Below, in pieces: positions 41,597 to 50,126 of a stretch of 64,000 bases of DNA. The position numbers and the translations under genes were made by a program. This DNA is from AP-15 sp036404275 (lineage in GTDB: Bacteria; Pseudomonadota; Alphaproteobacteria; ATCC43930; CGMCC-115725), in contig DASXAM010000074.1 of NCBI GenBank assembly GCA_036404275.1, positions 1 to 64,000 of the forward strand, read 5' to 3'. How positions within the stretch are numbered: position 1 is the first letter of the stretch; every line of letters begins with the position of its first letter. The notes under the pieces were generated by a model that saw nothing but the letters and a program-made list of their open reading frames with translations, was not told the origin of the DNA and ran no database searches.

Positions 41597-42754
41597 TTAG
41601 CTGGTTCGGAGCAAGCCGAGCGGCCGCAGATGCGCCTTCAGGCGGCGGGCGACATGTTCAAGGCGAAAGGCCAGCCGCGGCTGCTGCACAACCTGCCACA
41701 GCATAGGCTCGACGTTTGTCGCGAAGCTCTCCTTCAGGCGGTTGTGCCCGGCCATGAAGTCGTAAACCCGCATGCCCTGGCGCCAAGCGTGTTGAATGGC
41801 CAGCGCATGGGTTACCGCGCCGGGCCGGTCGCGCGGATCACTGTCGGAAAACCCGCTCTGATAGGCATAAATGCGATTGTTTAACCGAAAGTTATAAAGA
41901 TAGCCGATCGGCCCGTCGCCGGCGCAGACCTGCAGCAATTGGATCACGCCAGCGGGAAAGCTGCGTTCTATCAAGAGCCGATGAAAGGGCTCGAAAAAGC
42001 CGACGCTGAAAGAATGCTTTTTGTGTCGGCGCTCCCACGACGCGCAATGCAGGGTCTTCATCGCGGCAAAAAAGGCCAGCGCCTCGCTCACGGTCGCCGC
42101 CTCGTTCAGCCGTAGCGGACCGTCGCGCTCGTGTCGGCGAAAGGCGCGGCGCAGCTGCTGACGTGCATTGGCGCTGAGCACCGGCGTTAGATCGCCGTCG
42201 CTCAGCGCCAATCGATCCAATTCGACCCTGTAGGCTGGCAGAGCAACCTCGCTGCGGCCGAGCCGTCGGCCTTCGACGGCGGCTTTGGACAAGCGATGCA
42301 GCGTGCCGCCGAGATAAAGCTCATCGGCCTCGGCGCCGCGCGCCGCGAACCACGCGACGAGTGCATCTGCGGCATCGACTGAGCGACCGCGGACGGCGAG
42401 CACGCCATTGTGCTCGATGGTCATATCGAATTCGGCGATGCCAGCCTCGTTGAGGTGCCAGCCGCGCGAGCGGACGAAGCCGTGCCGGCGGCGGGTCACC
42501 CGGGCGCCGAGCAGCGCCAGCGCGACGGTCTCTCCTTGGGCCATGCCGCGCAGCAGCGCGGGCCGGCTCGCCGGCGGCAAAGCCGTCAGCCAGGCGCCGA
42601 TCCAATGCCAGGAAGTGAAAAAGGACGGGTCGCCCGCCGCTTCGAGCCGGCGCCACTCGCCTTCCAGATCGGCCAGCGGGGGCAACGCCTCGCGTCGGAA
42701 TTCGATATCGAGCGACACGCCGTTGCCTTCAAGCCGGCTTATTGATCGCGGCAA
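41597..42754 (-). CDS. BcsL/CelD-like GNAT-fold acyltransferase
   Basis: 385 residues. Resembles the CelD/BcsL and FemAB-type acyltransferases found in cellulose and exopolysaccharide loci: SFFTSWHWIGAWL near residue 45, ARQQLRRAFRRHER, and the C-terminal YLYNFRLNNRIYAYQSGFSD and DFMAGHNRLKESFAT. May acylate a sugar. No membrane segment or signal. Confidence 0.75.
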   Translation of the reverse strand: MPRSISRLEGNGVSLDIEFRREALPPLADLEGEWRRLEAAGDPSFFTSWHWIGAWLTALPPASRPALLRGMAQGETVALALLGARVTRRRHGFVRSRGWHLNEAGIAEFDMTIEHNGVLAVRGRSVDAADALVAWFAARGAEADELYLGGTLHRLSKAAVEGRRLGRSEVALPAYRVELDRLALSDGDLTPVLSANARQQLRRAFRRHERDGPLRLNEAATVSEALAFFAAMKTLHCASWERRHKKHSFSVGFFEPFHRLLIERSFPAGVIQLLQVCAGDGPIGYLYNFRLNNRIYAYQSGFSDSDPRDRPGAVTHALAIQHAWRQGMRVYDFMAGHNRLKESFATNVEPMLWQVVQQPRLAFRLEHVARRLKAHLRPLGLLRTS

Positions 42755-42812
42755 GCCGGTTACGACATAAGCGCGGTTGCCGACGAAACGACCGAAGAGA
42801 CCGACGCCGTCG

Positions 42813-44018
42813 ATGCGGATTCTGCATATTCTCGATCATTCGCTGCCGCTCCAAAGCGGCTATGTCTACCGCACGCTCGGCATTGTCGGCGCGCAGCGCG
42901 CACTCGGCTGGGAGCCGGTTTTGCTGACCGGCGGCAAGCATTATGCACCGGGGCCGCGCCGCGAACGGATCGGCGAGTGGGAGTTTTTGCGCACGTCCGC
43001 CCCGCACGGCATTGCGGCACGGCTGCCCTGGCTGCGTGAGCTGAGCATCGTCGGCGACCTCGAGCATCGGCTCGACGAGATCATTGAGGAGGTCGCACCC
43101 GATATCCTGCATGCGCACTCGCCGGTGCTGAACGCGATGGCGGCGCTCCGCGCCGGTCGGCGCCACGGCCTGCCGGTCGTATACGAGGTGAGGGCCCTGT
43201 GGGAGGATGCGGCGGCGAGCACCGACGGCGGCGCGCCGGCGGGATTGCGCTACCGGGCGACGCGTTTGCTGGAAAGCCGCGCCTTGCGCCGCGCCGATGC
43301 GGTGACGACGATCTGCGCCGGTCTGCGGGCCGAGATCATGGCGCGTGGCGTTGCGGCAGAGAAGGTCACAGTCATCCCCAATGCGGTCGATCGCAGCCTG
43401 TTCCGCGGCCCCGCGGCGCCGGATGTTGCGCTGGCGGCAAAGCTCGGGCTCGCCGGCAAGACCGTCCTCGCCTTTTTCGGCTCGTTCTACGCTTACGAGG
43501 GGTTGCATCTCTTGCTCGAGGCGCTCCCCGAATTGCTTCGTCGGCAGTCCGATATCGCTGTCCTCCTCGTCGGCGGCGGGCCGGAAGAGGAGCGGCTGCG
43601 CGCGCTCGCCCAAAGGCTCGATCTTGGTGCCGCCGTCGTCTTCACCGGGCGTGTTCCACATGAGGAGGTGCAGCGCTATTACGATCTGGCCGATCTGTTC
43701 GTGTTTCCGCGGTTGTCATTGCGGCTGACCGAGCTGGTGACGCCGCTGAAGCCGCTGGAAGCGATGGCGCAGGAGCGCATCGTCGTCGCCTCCGATGTCG
43801 GCGGCCACCGCGAGCTGATCCGCGACCGCGAAACCGGCTACCTGTTTCGCCCCGACGAACCGCGCCGGCTCGCCGAAGCGGTGCGCGCGGTGCTCGCCGA
43901 TCGGGAATCCTGGCCGCGCATCCGAACGCAGGCCCTTGCCTATATCGATGCTGAGCGCTCGTGGCCGCACAGTGTCGCGCATTACGCCGGGGTTTATGAC
44001 CGGCTGCGGCGGCGATAG
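42813..44018 (+). CDS. Glycosyltransferase, exosortase-A-associated type (GT4)
   Basis: 401 residues. RILHILDHSLPLQSGYVYRTLGI and LTGGKHYAPG match the TIGR04063 exosortase A-associated glycosyltransferases; GT4 C-terminal region with TVIPNAVDRSLF, FGSFYAYEGLHLLLEAL, PLKPLEAMAQERIVVASDVGGHRELI. ATG 42813 chosen because the domain starts there; a TTG-initiated extension to 42777 is weaker. Builds the exopolysaccharide in organisms with PEP-CTERM/exosortase systems, but no exosortase is in this window. Its 3' end overlaps the next, opposite-strand glycosyltransferase by 25 bases. Confidence 0.86.
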   Translation: MRILHILDHSLPLQSGYVYRTLGIVGAQRALGWEPVLLTGGKHYAPGPRRERIGEWEFLRTSAPHGIAARLPWLRELSIVGDLEHRLDEIIEEVAPDILHAHSPVLNAMAALRAGRRHGLPVVYEVRALWEDAAASTDGGAPAGLRYRATRLLESRALRRADAVTTICAGLRAEIMARGVAAEKVTVIPNAVDRSLFRGPAAPDVALAAKLGLAGKTVLAFFGSFYAYEGLHLLLEALPELLRRQSDIAVLLVGGGPEEERLRALAQRLDLGAAVVFTGRVPHEEVQRYYDLADLFVFPRLSLRLTELVTPLKPLEAMAQERIVVASDVGGHRELIRDRETGYLFRPDEPRRLAEAVRAVLADRESWPRIRTQALAYIDAERSWPHSVAHYAGVYDRLRRR

Positions 44019-45190
44019 AGGGGTTGGCCGAGAATTTCGGCAAACAGTGCCGCTTGGCCCTCGGTCGTGCTGTCCCAGCCAAAGCCTTCGGCATAGCGGC
44101 GGGTGTGCGCGCGGTCCGGCGGCGCGGCGAGAAGCGCGCGGATCGCGGCGGCCAGCGTGGCCGGGACCGGTGCGGCGACGATATGCCCGGCCTCGGGTGC
44201 CGCGACGATATCGGCGATGCCGGCGATGCCGGAGACCACGACCGGCGTGCCGCAGGCCATGCTCTCCAAAAGCACGTTGGGCCAGCCTTCACGCGCCGAG
44301 GCAAGAACCAGCAGGTCGGCGGCGCTGTAGATCGCCGGCAGGCGATCCTGCGCGACCCGGCCGAGAAGCCGCACGCGGTCGGCGACGCCGCATTCGCGCG
44401 CTCGTGCTTCGATCGCGGCGCGCTCCGGTCCGGCGCCGACGATGACGAGATCGACGCCCGGCAATTCGCCGAGCGCTTCGACGATCATCCGGTGGCGCTT
44501 CAGCGGCACCAGATTGCCGACGGCGAGCAGCGTCGGCCGGGTCAAGGCGAGCGCGTGTCGCGCTGCCTCCCGGTCGGTCGGCCGGAACAGCGCGAGATCG
44601 ACGCCGTTGCGCAGCACCCGCACGCGCTCCGGTGCGACGCCGAGCCCGACAAAGCGCTCCCGAAGCCCGCTCGACACCGCAACGAGCCCCGCCGCGTGCC
44701 GCGCCGCCCAGCGCATCCAGCGCCGCGGCACCGCATATTCGGCGATGATGTTGAGGTCGCTGCCGCGCGCGGTCACCACCACCGGCCGGCCGAGCGCGCG
44801 GCCGAGCAGCACCGCAGCAACCCCGTCGGGGTAAAAATAATGGGCGTCGATCAAGTCGAAATCGGCGCCGTGGCGAATTTGCCGCCGCAATTTCGGCAGC
44901 ACCGCGCCCGCCAGCGCCAACGGCGCCGTCGCCATCCCGATTTTGGGGACGAGCGGATAGCGCGGATGGTCGATCTGGAGCGCGTGTCGATGTTCGCGGC
45001 GCGGCACGCGTGCGTACACCGCATATTCGCCAAAATGCCGCGACGCCGAGGGGAACCACGGCGAGGGCGCCACCACGCGCGCCGTGACGGCGCCGCTCTC
45101 GACCAGCTTGCGCAGCCGGGCCTCGACAAAAATCCCGTGTTGGGGCCGCGCTTCGCTCGGATATAAGGTTGTAAAGGTCAGGATCTTCAC
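43994..45190 (-). CDS. Glycosyltransferase family 4
   Basis: 398 residues, cytoplasmic GT-B fold. FTTLYPSEARPQHGIFVEARL at the N-terminus, IDAHYFYPDGVAAVLLGRALGRPVVVTARGSDLNI, VRVLRNGVDLALF, and SAREGWPNVLLESMACGTPVVVSGIAGIADIV for nucleotide-sugar binding. Convergent overlap of 25 bases with the previous glycosyltransferase and divergent from the FemAB-like gene. Acts in exopolysaccharide assembly; sugar specificity unknown. Confidence 0.88.
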   Translation of the reverse strand: MKILTFTTLYPSEARPQHGIFVEARLRKLVESGAVTARVVAPSPWFPSASRHFGEYAVYARVPRREHRHALQIDHPRYPLVPKIGMATAPLALAGAVLPKLRRQIRHGADFDLIDAHYFYPDGVAAVLLGRALGRPVVVTARGSDLNIIAEYAVPRRWMRWAARHAAGLVAVSSGLRERFVGLGVAPERVRVLRNGVDLALFRPTDREAARHALALTRPTLLAVGNLVPLKRHRMIVEALGELPGVDLVIVGAGPERAAIEARARECGVADRVRLLGRVAQDRLPAIYSAADLLVLASAREGWPNVLLESMACGTPVVVSGIAGIADIVAAPEAGHIVAAPVPATLAAAIRALLAAPPDRAHTRRYAEGFGWDSTTEGQAALFAEILGQPLYRRRSRS

Positions 45191-45233
45191 CCGCCGAACC
45201 CGACAATTCCGCCAGCACAGCCGGCGCCGCTCG

Positions 45234-46301
45234 ATGCCAATTTACCGGAACCCGGATTTTCGGCGACTCCCGAGCGGGCTCGCGACCATTTTTACGGAAG
45301 CCGCCGACGACAGCTTCTTCGCGCTGCCTGGCTGGTACGATTTGATGGCCCGTCATGGCGTCGCGGCCGGAACCGAGATTCGCGTATGCACAGACGAGCG
45401 GCAGAGCTCGGCGATGGCGCTCGTTTTGCGCACCGACGAACCGCGGTGTTTGGCGAGCCTCGCCAACGCCTACAGCGTCGAGCACGGCATCCTTGCCGCA
45501 CCGGGAGCCGATCTCGCGGCGGGCCTTGCCGCGATCCTCGACGAGATTTTGGCGGAACGGCCGCAGCTCGAGCGGCTGAGCCTTGCCGAGCTCGATCCGA
45601 GGGAGGAGGGCTATGGGATTATCTGCAAAGCTTTGCGGCGAGCCGGGTTTCTCGTCGAGGAGGTGTTCCATTCCGGGACCTGGTATGAGGAGACAGCGGG
45701 CTTATCATTTGCCGATTATGCCGCGGCCCGGCCATCCGAGCTGCGTAACACCTGGCGCCGCAAGCGGCGGCGTGTCGAGCGCGGCGGCCGGCTGAAAAAG
45801 GTCTTTGTCGACGGCGAAGCCGGCATCGACGACGCGATCGCCGACTACCAGGCCGTCTACGCGGCGAGCTGGAAGCCGGCCGAAGCGTTTCCCGATTTCA
45901 TTCCGGCCTTGATCCGCTTCGCCGCCGAACGCGGCGCGTTGCGCCTTGGTATCTACCATATCGACGGCGAGCCGGCGGCGGCTCAGTTCTGGTTGGTGTG
46001 GAACGGTCGTGCGGTGATCTACAAGCTCGCCCACGACAAGCGTTTCGACGATCTATCGCTCGGCACATTGCTGACCATGGACCTGGCCGAGCGGGTGCTG
46101 ACCTGCGACCGGCCGTACGAAATCAATCTCGGCCGCGGCGACGACCCGTACAAAAAATTGTGGTTGCCGAAACGCCGCGAACGCTGGGGGATCACCGCCT
46201 CAAACCCGCGCACGCCGCGCGGCCTCGCCTTTGGCCTCAAGCGGGAAGCGGCCAAGCTCTATCATCGGCTGCGCGGCGAGCCGGCCGCTCCCGCTATCTG
46301 A
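45234..46301 (+). CDS. FemAB-like GNAT acyltransferase
   Basis: 355 residues. N-terminal ALPGWYDLMARHG, then RNTWRRKRRRVERGGRL and YQAVYAASWKPAEAFPDFIPALIRFAAERGALRLGIYHI and the C-terminal YEINLGRGDDPYKKLWLPKRRERWG (FemAB/GNAT acetyl-lipid pattern of exopolysaccharide loci). Start ATG 45234; divergent from the GT4 gene. YdcF follows 14 bases later. Probably an aminoacyl or acyl transfer to polysaccharide. Confidence 0.78.
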   Translation: MPIYRNPDFRRLPSGLATIFTEAADDSFFALPGWYDLMARHGVAAGTEIRVCTDERQSSAMALVLRTDEPRCLASLANAYSVEHGILAAPGADLAAGLAAILDEILAERPQLERLSLAELDPREEGYGIICKALRRAGFLVEEVFHSGTWYEETAGLSFADYAAARPSELRNTWRRKRRRVERGGRLKKVFVDGEAGIDDAIADYQAVYAASWKPAEAFPDFIPALIRFAAERGALRLGIYHIDGEPAAAQFWLVWNGRAVIYKLAHDKRFDDLSLGTLLTMDLAERVLTCDRPYEINLGRGDDPYKKLWLPKRRERWGITASNPRTPRGLAFGLKREAAKLYHRLRGEPAAPAI

Positions 46302-46315
46302 CCGATCAGAGCGCG

Positions 46316-47071
46316 GTGCCCGAATCTTTTTCCTATTCCTCGGCGATCCCGCCGAACCTGCTGATCCTGATCGCGATGATCGGCATCCTGCTCGCGTGGC
46401 GGTCGCGGCGGTGGGGCCTATGGCTGGCGACTGCGGCGATGGCCTGCCTCTATCTGACGTCGACGCCGATCGTCGGCTACGCGCTGATCCGTTCGGTCGA
46501 TGCGCTGGCGGAGGCGATGCCGCGCGTCCGCACGAGCACCGCGCCCGGTGCGATCGTCGTGCTGTCCGCCGGCTATCGCCATAGCAACAGCCCCGGCTCG
46601 CCCGATATCGTCGGGCCGATTACCCGCGAGCGGCTGGCCGAGGCGGTTCGCCAAGGGCGGCGGCGCGATCTTCCGATCCTGGTCAGCGGCGGTTGGGTCG
46701 GCGACGCCGACGATTCGCTGGCCGGCATGATGTCGAGATCGTTGCAGGACGAGTTCCGAGCGTCGGCGCGCTGGCGCGAGGGCCGGTCGCGCACGACCTT
46801 CGAAAACGCGCTCTTTTCGGCCGAGATGCTACGCCGGGCCGGGGTGCCGGCGGCGGTCGTGGTCACCGACCCATGGCACATGGCACGCGCCCTGTGGTCG
46901 TTTTATCGGGTCGGCTACGCGGTGGTGCCGGCTCCCACTTCCGACCGGCCTGTCTTGCCGCTGTCGGCTGGCGCCTTTCTGCCACAGGTGCCGGCATTGT
47001 CGGAGAGCTATCTCGCGCTGCACGAACTGATCGGCCTCGGCTGGTACATGGTCCGGTACGGCCGTTGGTAA
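46316..47071 (+). CDS. YdcF/ElyC-type DUF218 membrane protein
   Basis: 251 residues from GTG 46316. Two N-terminal membrane segments (LLILIAMIGILLAW, LWLATAAMACLYLT), then the DUF218 domain: APGAIVVLSAGY, LPILVSGGWVG, SRTTFENALFSAEML and VVVTDPWHMARALWSF. Relatives such as SanA/ElyC influence envelope polysaccharide synthesis. Last gene of the exopolysaccharide run. Confidence 0.85.
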   Translation: MPESFSYSSAIPPNLLILIAMIGILLAWRSRRWGLWLATAAMACLYLTSTPIVGYALIRSVDALAEAMPRVRTSTAPGAIVVLSAGYRHSNSPGSPDIVGPITRERLAEAVRQGRRRDLPILVSGGWVGDADDSLAGMMSRSLQDEFRASARWREGRSRTTFENALFSAEMLRRAGVPAAVVVTDPWHMARALWSFYRVGYAVVPAPTSDRPVLPLSAGAFLPQVPALSESYLALHELIGLGWYMVRYGRW

Positions 47072-47155
47072 CGTTGCCGGCCGCAACGGGCATGATCGAC
47101 AAGATTGGCTCACTATCGGCAGGGTGGGACCCCGGCTTGCCCTCGGATCAAGTCC

Positions 47156-47201
47156 GTGGGCTGAAGGCCCACCGGGAAGCAAGCAAAGGGCGCAAGCGCC
47201 T
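47156..47201. repeat. Hairpins in the convergent gap after ydcF
   Basis: GTGGGC (47156-47161), TGAAG, GCCCAC (47167-47172) forms a stem-loop, and GGCGC-AA-GCGCC follows near 47190. The 169-base gap (47072-47240) between convergent genes has no open frame with family features; it looks like a dispersed intergenic repeat serving as a two-way terminator. Confidence 0.35.
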
Positions 47202-47240
47202 ATTCTTTCGCAAGGTCAAACGGCTTCTGGGTTCTGGACA

Positions 47241-48587
47241 CTAGCGGTTGCGGCAATTTTCTCCGCGGCAGTCCTCGCGACCGGCTTGGCCGCCGCGGCG
47301 CTCCTGCGCCGCGCGTTCCCGTGGCGCTCGCTCCTGCGGCGCGGCGCGACGTTCCGCCGCTGATGCCTGCGGCGCACGCGGCTGCGCGGCGCGTTCCGGT
47401 GCGTTGCGCTGCGGCTGCAGGCGGCCCTGTGTCGCCGGCGGCTGTCGGGGCCGCTCCGGCGGTGTCGCGCGCTGCGGCTCGGGGCGAACTTGCCTCGCCG
47501 GCTGCCCCGGCGCCGTGCGCTCGTGCGCGCCGCGTGCAGCGGCCGCCGGCGGCTGTCCCGGTGCTGCGCGCTCCTGTGAGCCGCGCGTCGCGGCCGGCTG
47601 CTGTCCCGGTACCGTGCGTTCTTGCGGGCCACGCGCAGCGGCGGCCGGTGGCTGCCCCGGTGCTGCGCGCTCCTGCGGGCCGCGCGTAGCAGCGGCCGGC
47701 GGCTGGCCGGGCGCCGCACGTTCTTGTGGTCCGCGCGTGGCGGCGGGGGATGAGTTGCGGCCGGTTTCCGGCGCGCCGGGAGCGGCTTTGGCACGCTCAC
47801 CGGCCGAGCCGGCCGCACCCGGGCCGAGTGCTGCGCCTGGCGCCGTCCGTTCCGCGCCGGCGCCACGAGCCGCTTCTACGCCGCGCCCGCTGAACTCGGC
47901 CGGTTTTGGCGTTGCCGCGATCGGCGGCCGGCCGTGATTTACCGAGGCCTGGAGCTGCGGATCCTTGCCCGCGGTTTCCCGGTGTTGAACTTGCGCCGCG
48001 GTGGGCTGGATTCCGTGCTCGCGCGCCGCCCGGTCAGCCGGGGTCGGCTGCACGCGGGTGCCGCCGGTTCCGCCGTTGTAGCTGACATTGGTGACGTTCC
48101 GGTTGACGACGACATTTTTGTCGTAGACGCGAGTGATATTGGCGTTGCTGATGTTGTTGACCGAGCGGTTGTAGTTGAAGGCGCCGTTCCTCCAATACCC
48201 GCCCTGATAGCCCGCGCCGCCATAACCGAAGCCGTAATTGATGCCGCCGTAAAAGCCGACATGCGGCCCCCAATAGCCGGCGTGCCAGACAAATGCCCCG
48301 CCGACGCCGGCGCCCCAATAGCCGGGTGTCCACAGCACGCCGACCCGCGGCGGCAATACCCAGGTGCCCGGCACCCAATAATATCCGTTCGCGCCCCAGG
48401 CCCAGTAGCCCGGGGTCCAGATATAGCCGGGCCCCGGTATCGGCGGCTGGGCATAGACCGGCAGCGGCGGCGGTGCGAGGTTCACCGAGATACCGACCCC
48501 GACCTGGGCCGACGCCGCGCCGGGCGACGCCAAAACGGCGCCGACCGATAGGAAAAGGGAAAGCAGGGCGACGCGAAATCCACGCAT
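47241..48587 (-). CDS. Secreted YXWGXW-repeat protein with Ala/Pro/Arg/Gln low-complexity tail
   Basis: 448 residues. Signal peptide (RVALLSLFLSVGAVLASPGAASA), then WTPGYWAWGANGYYWVPGTW and LWTPGYWGAGVGGAFVWHAGYW repeats (YXWGXW type), a Gly/Asn/Tyr-rich stretch with YNRSVNNISNANITRVYDKNVVVNR, and a long C-terminal tail with at least five near-identical repeats of the form RGPQERAAPGQPPAAA. ATG 48587 follows AGGAGC. Cys appear only in the extreme C-terminus (REDCRGENCRNR). Envelope or extracellular protein of unknown function. Confidence 0.8.
   Translation of the reverse strand: MRGFRVALLSLFLSVGAVLASPGAASAQVGVGISVNLAPPPLPVYAQPPIPGPGYIWTPGYWAWGANGYYWVPGTWVLPPRVGVLWTPGYWGAGVGGAFVWHAGYWGPHVGFYGGINYGFGYGGAGYQGGYWRNGAFNYNRSVNNISNANITRVYDKNVVVNRNVTNVSYNGGTGGTRVQPTPADRAAREHGIQPTAAQVQHRETAGKDPQLQASVNHGRPPIAATPKPAEFSGRGVEAARGAGAERTAPGAALGPGAAGSAGERAKAAPGAPETGRNSSPAATRGPQERAAPGQPPAAATRGPQERAAPGQPPAAAARGPQERTVPGQQPAATRGSQERAAPGQPPAAAARGAHERTAPGQPARQVRPEPQRATPPERPRQPPATQGRLQPQRNAPERAAQPRAPQASAAERRAAPQERAPRERAAQERRGGQAGREDCRGENCRNR
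47500..47760. repeat. Tandem coding repeats in the tail of the YXWGXW protein
   Basis: About 50-base units encoding RG-x-QER-x-xPGQ-x-PAA recur at least five times on the minus strand. DNA identity between copies is high, so this segment may vary in copy number between strains. Confidence 0.65.
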
Positions 48588-48831
48588 GAGATGCTCCTGA
48601 CTTGCCGCGTCCGGCGGCGAACGCCTCGACCCGGCCGGTCGCTGTCGCGCCAAGGAGCCGGCACCGTGAGTCGCGGGGGCAAACGCTCCAGCGCCGGGCA
48701 ATATTCCAGCCCCGCCGACAGCCTCGCGAGTATGCCGCAAAATGCCTACAGCCGCACGGCCGGCAAAATCGGACGATTTTCTGCGAAATGCAGCCGCCGC
48801 GATCAGCCCTGGCCGGAGCGCTTCCGACGAA

Positions 48832-50037
48832 TCAGATGACCCCGTCCGCCCGGAGCTTCACAATCTCGGCGGAAGAAAGGCCAAGCCAGCCGCCATAGAT
48901 TTCGTCATTGTGCTGGCCGATGGTCGGGCTCGCTCCGGCCGGAGCGGCATCGGTGCCGTGCAGCCGGAGCGGCGTCGTCGGCACGACGATCGCGCCCAAC
49001 TCGGGATGGTCGATGTGCTCGAGCATGCCGCGGATGTGCATATGCGGGTCGTTCATGACCTCGACCGGGTTTCTGACCGGGGCGCACGGGATGCGGTATT
49101 TCTTGGTCCGCGCGAACACCTCCATCTTGGGCAAGGTGCGCGTCCATTCGGCGACGAGCGCGTCGGTCTCGTCCATATGAGCGACCCGCGCGGCATTGGT
49201 GGCAAAAAGCGGATCGTCGGCGAGATCTTCGCGCCCCATCGCCTTTAGAAGATTCTGAAAATGCGCCTCGGTCACGACATGGATCGCGACGTGTCCGTCG
49301 GTGGTCGGAAAGACGTTGTAGGGGGCGCTGTTCATGCCCGACTGGCGGTTGCCCGGGCGCGGCGGGATCTCGCCGGTGCGGTGGTAGTAGTCGATGCTGG
49401 AGGCGAGGCTGCAATAGACCGTCTCCTGCATCGCCACCTCGACGAGGCGGCCTTGGCCGCTGCGGTCGCGGTCGTAGAGTGCGGTCACGATCCCGGCATA
49501 AAGGTGGATGCCGCCCATAAAATCGACCAAGGTCGGACCGGCCTTGACCGGCGGTCCGTCGGGAAAGCCGGTGACGCTCATGATCCCAGAGGCGGCCTGG
49601 ATCGTCATATCCATCGCCAGATTGTCGCGGTCGGGGCCGGAGAGGCCAAAGCCGGTCCCGGAAGCATAGACGAGCCGCGGGTTCAACTCGTGCAGCCGGC
49701 TCCAGCCGACGCCGAGATTGTCCATCGTGCCGGGCGAGAAATTTTCCAACAGCACATCGGCGCGCTCGACCATACGGAACAGTAATTCGCAGCCGCGCGA
49801 CTCCTTCAGGTTCAAGGTGACGGCGTGCTTGTTCTGGTTCAGCATGGCAAAGGGCAGGGTGGCGCTTTTGCCCGGATCGGCGCGGCGGCGGCCGGGCTCG
49901 CCACGCGGCGGCTCGATCTTGATCACAAACGCGCCGGCCTTGGCCATCAACAGGCTCGCATAAGGCCCTTGAAAGATTTGGCCGAAATCGATGACGGTCA
50001 CATCCGCCAGCGGCCTGTTGCGTCGCGTCTGGTTCAT
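48832..50037 (-). CDS. Class III CoA-transferase (CaiB/BaiF family)
   Basis: 401 residues. Transfers CoA between carboxylic acids. DFGQIFQGPYASLLMAKAGAFVIKIEPP at the N-terminus, NKHAVTLNLKESRG, VLLENFSPGTMDNLGVG, and the C-terminal GQHNDEIYGGWLGLS. Asp in VDFMGGIHLYAGI fits the catalytic position. Divergent from the amidohydrolase gene, with which it could share an organic-acid pathway. Confidence 0.88.
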   Translation of the reverse strand: MNQTRRNRPLADVTVIDFGQIFQGPYASLLMAKAGAFVIKIEPPRGEPGRRRADPGKSATLPFAMLNQNKHAVTLNLKESRGCELLFRMVERADVLLENFSPGTMDNLGVGWSRLHELNPRLVYASGTGFGLSGPDRDNLAMDMTIQAASGIMSVTGFPDGPPVKAGPTLVDFMGGIHLYAGIVTALYDRDRSGQGRLVEVAMQETVYCSLASSIDYYHRTGEIPPRPGNRQSGMNSAPYNVFPTTDGHVAIHVVTEAHFQNLLKAMGREDLADDPLFATNAARVAHMDETDALVAEWTRTLPKMEVFARTKKYRIPCAPVRNPVEVMNDPHMHIRGMLEHIDHPELGAIVVPTTPLRLHGTDAAPAGASPTIGQHNDEIYGGWLGLSSAEIVKLRADGVI

Positions 50038-50126
50038 CCGCCCGGTCCGCCTCTATCGGAAATTTCGGTCGCACGCCGGCCGTGCGCGAGGCATGCTACC
50101 GTGCGGCCCCGCTTGGAGGACAGAAA

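Noticed and set aside
44289..45671. Minus-strand frame overlapping the GT4 and FemAB-like genes
   Set aside because: Overlaps two motif-supported genes in other frames and has no recognisable domain.
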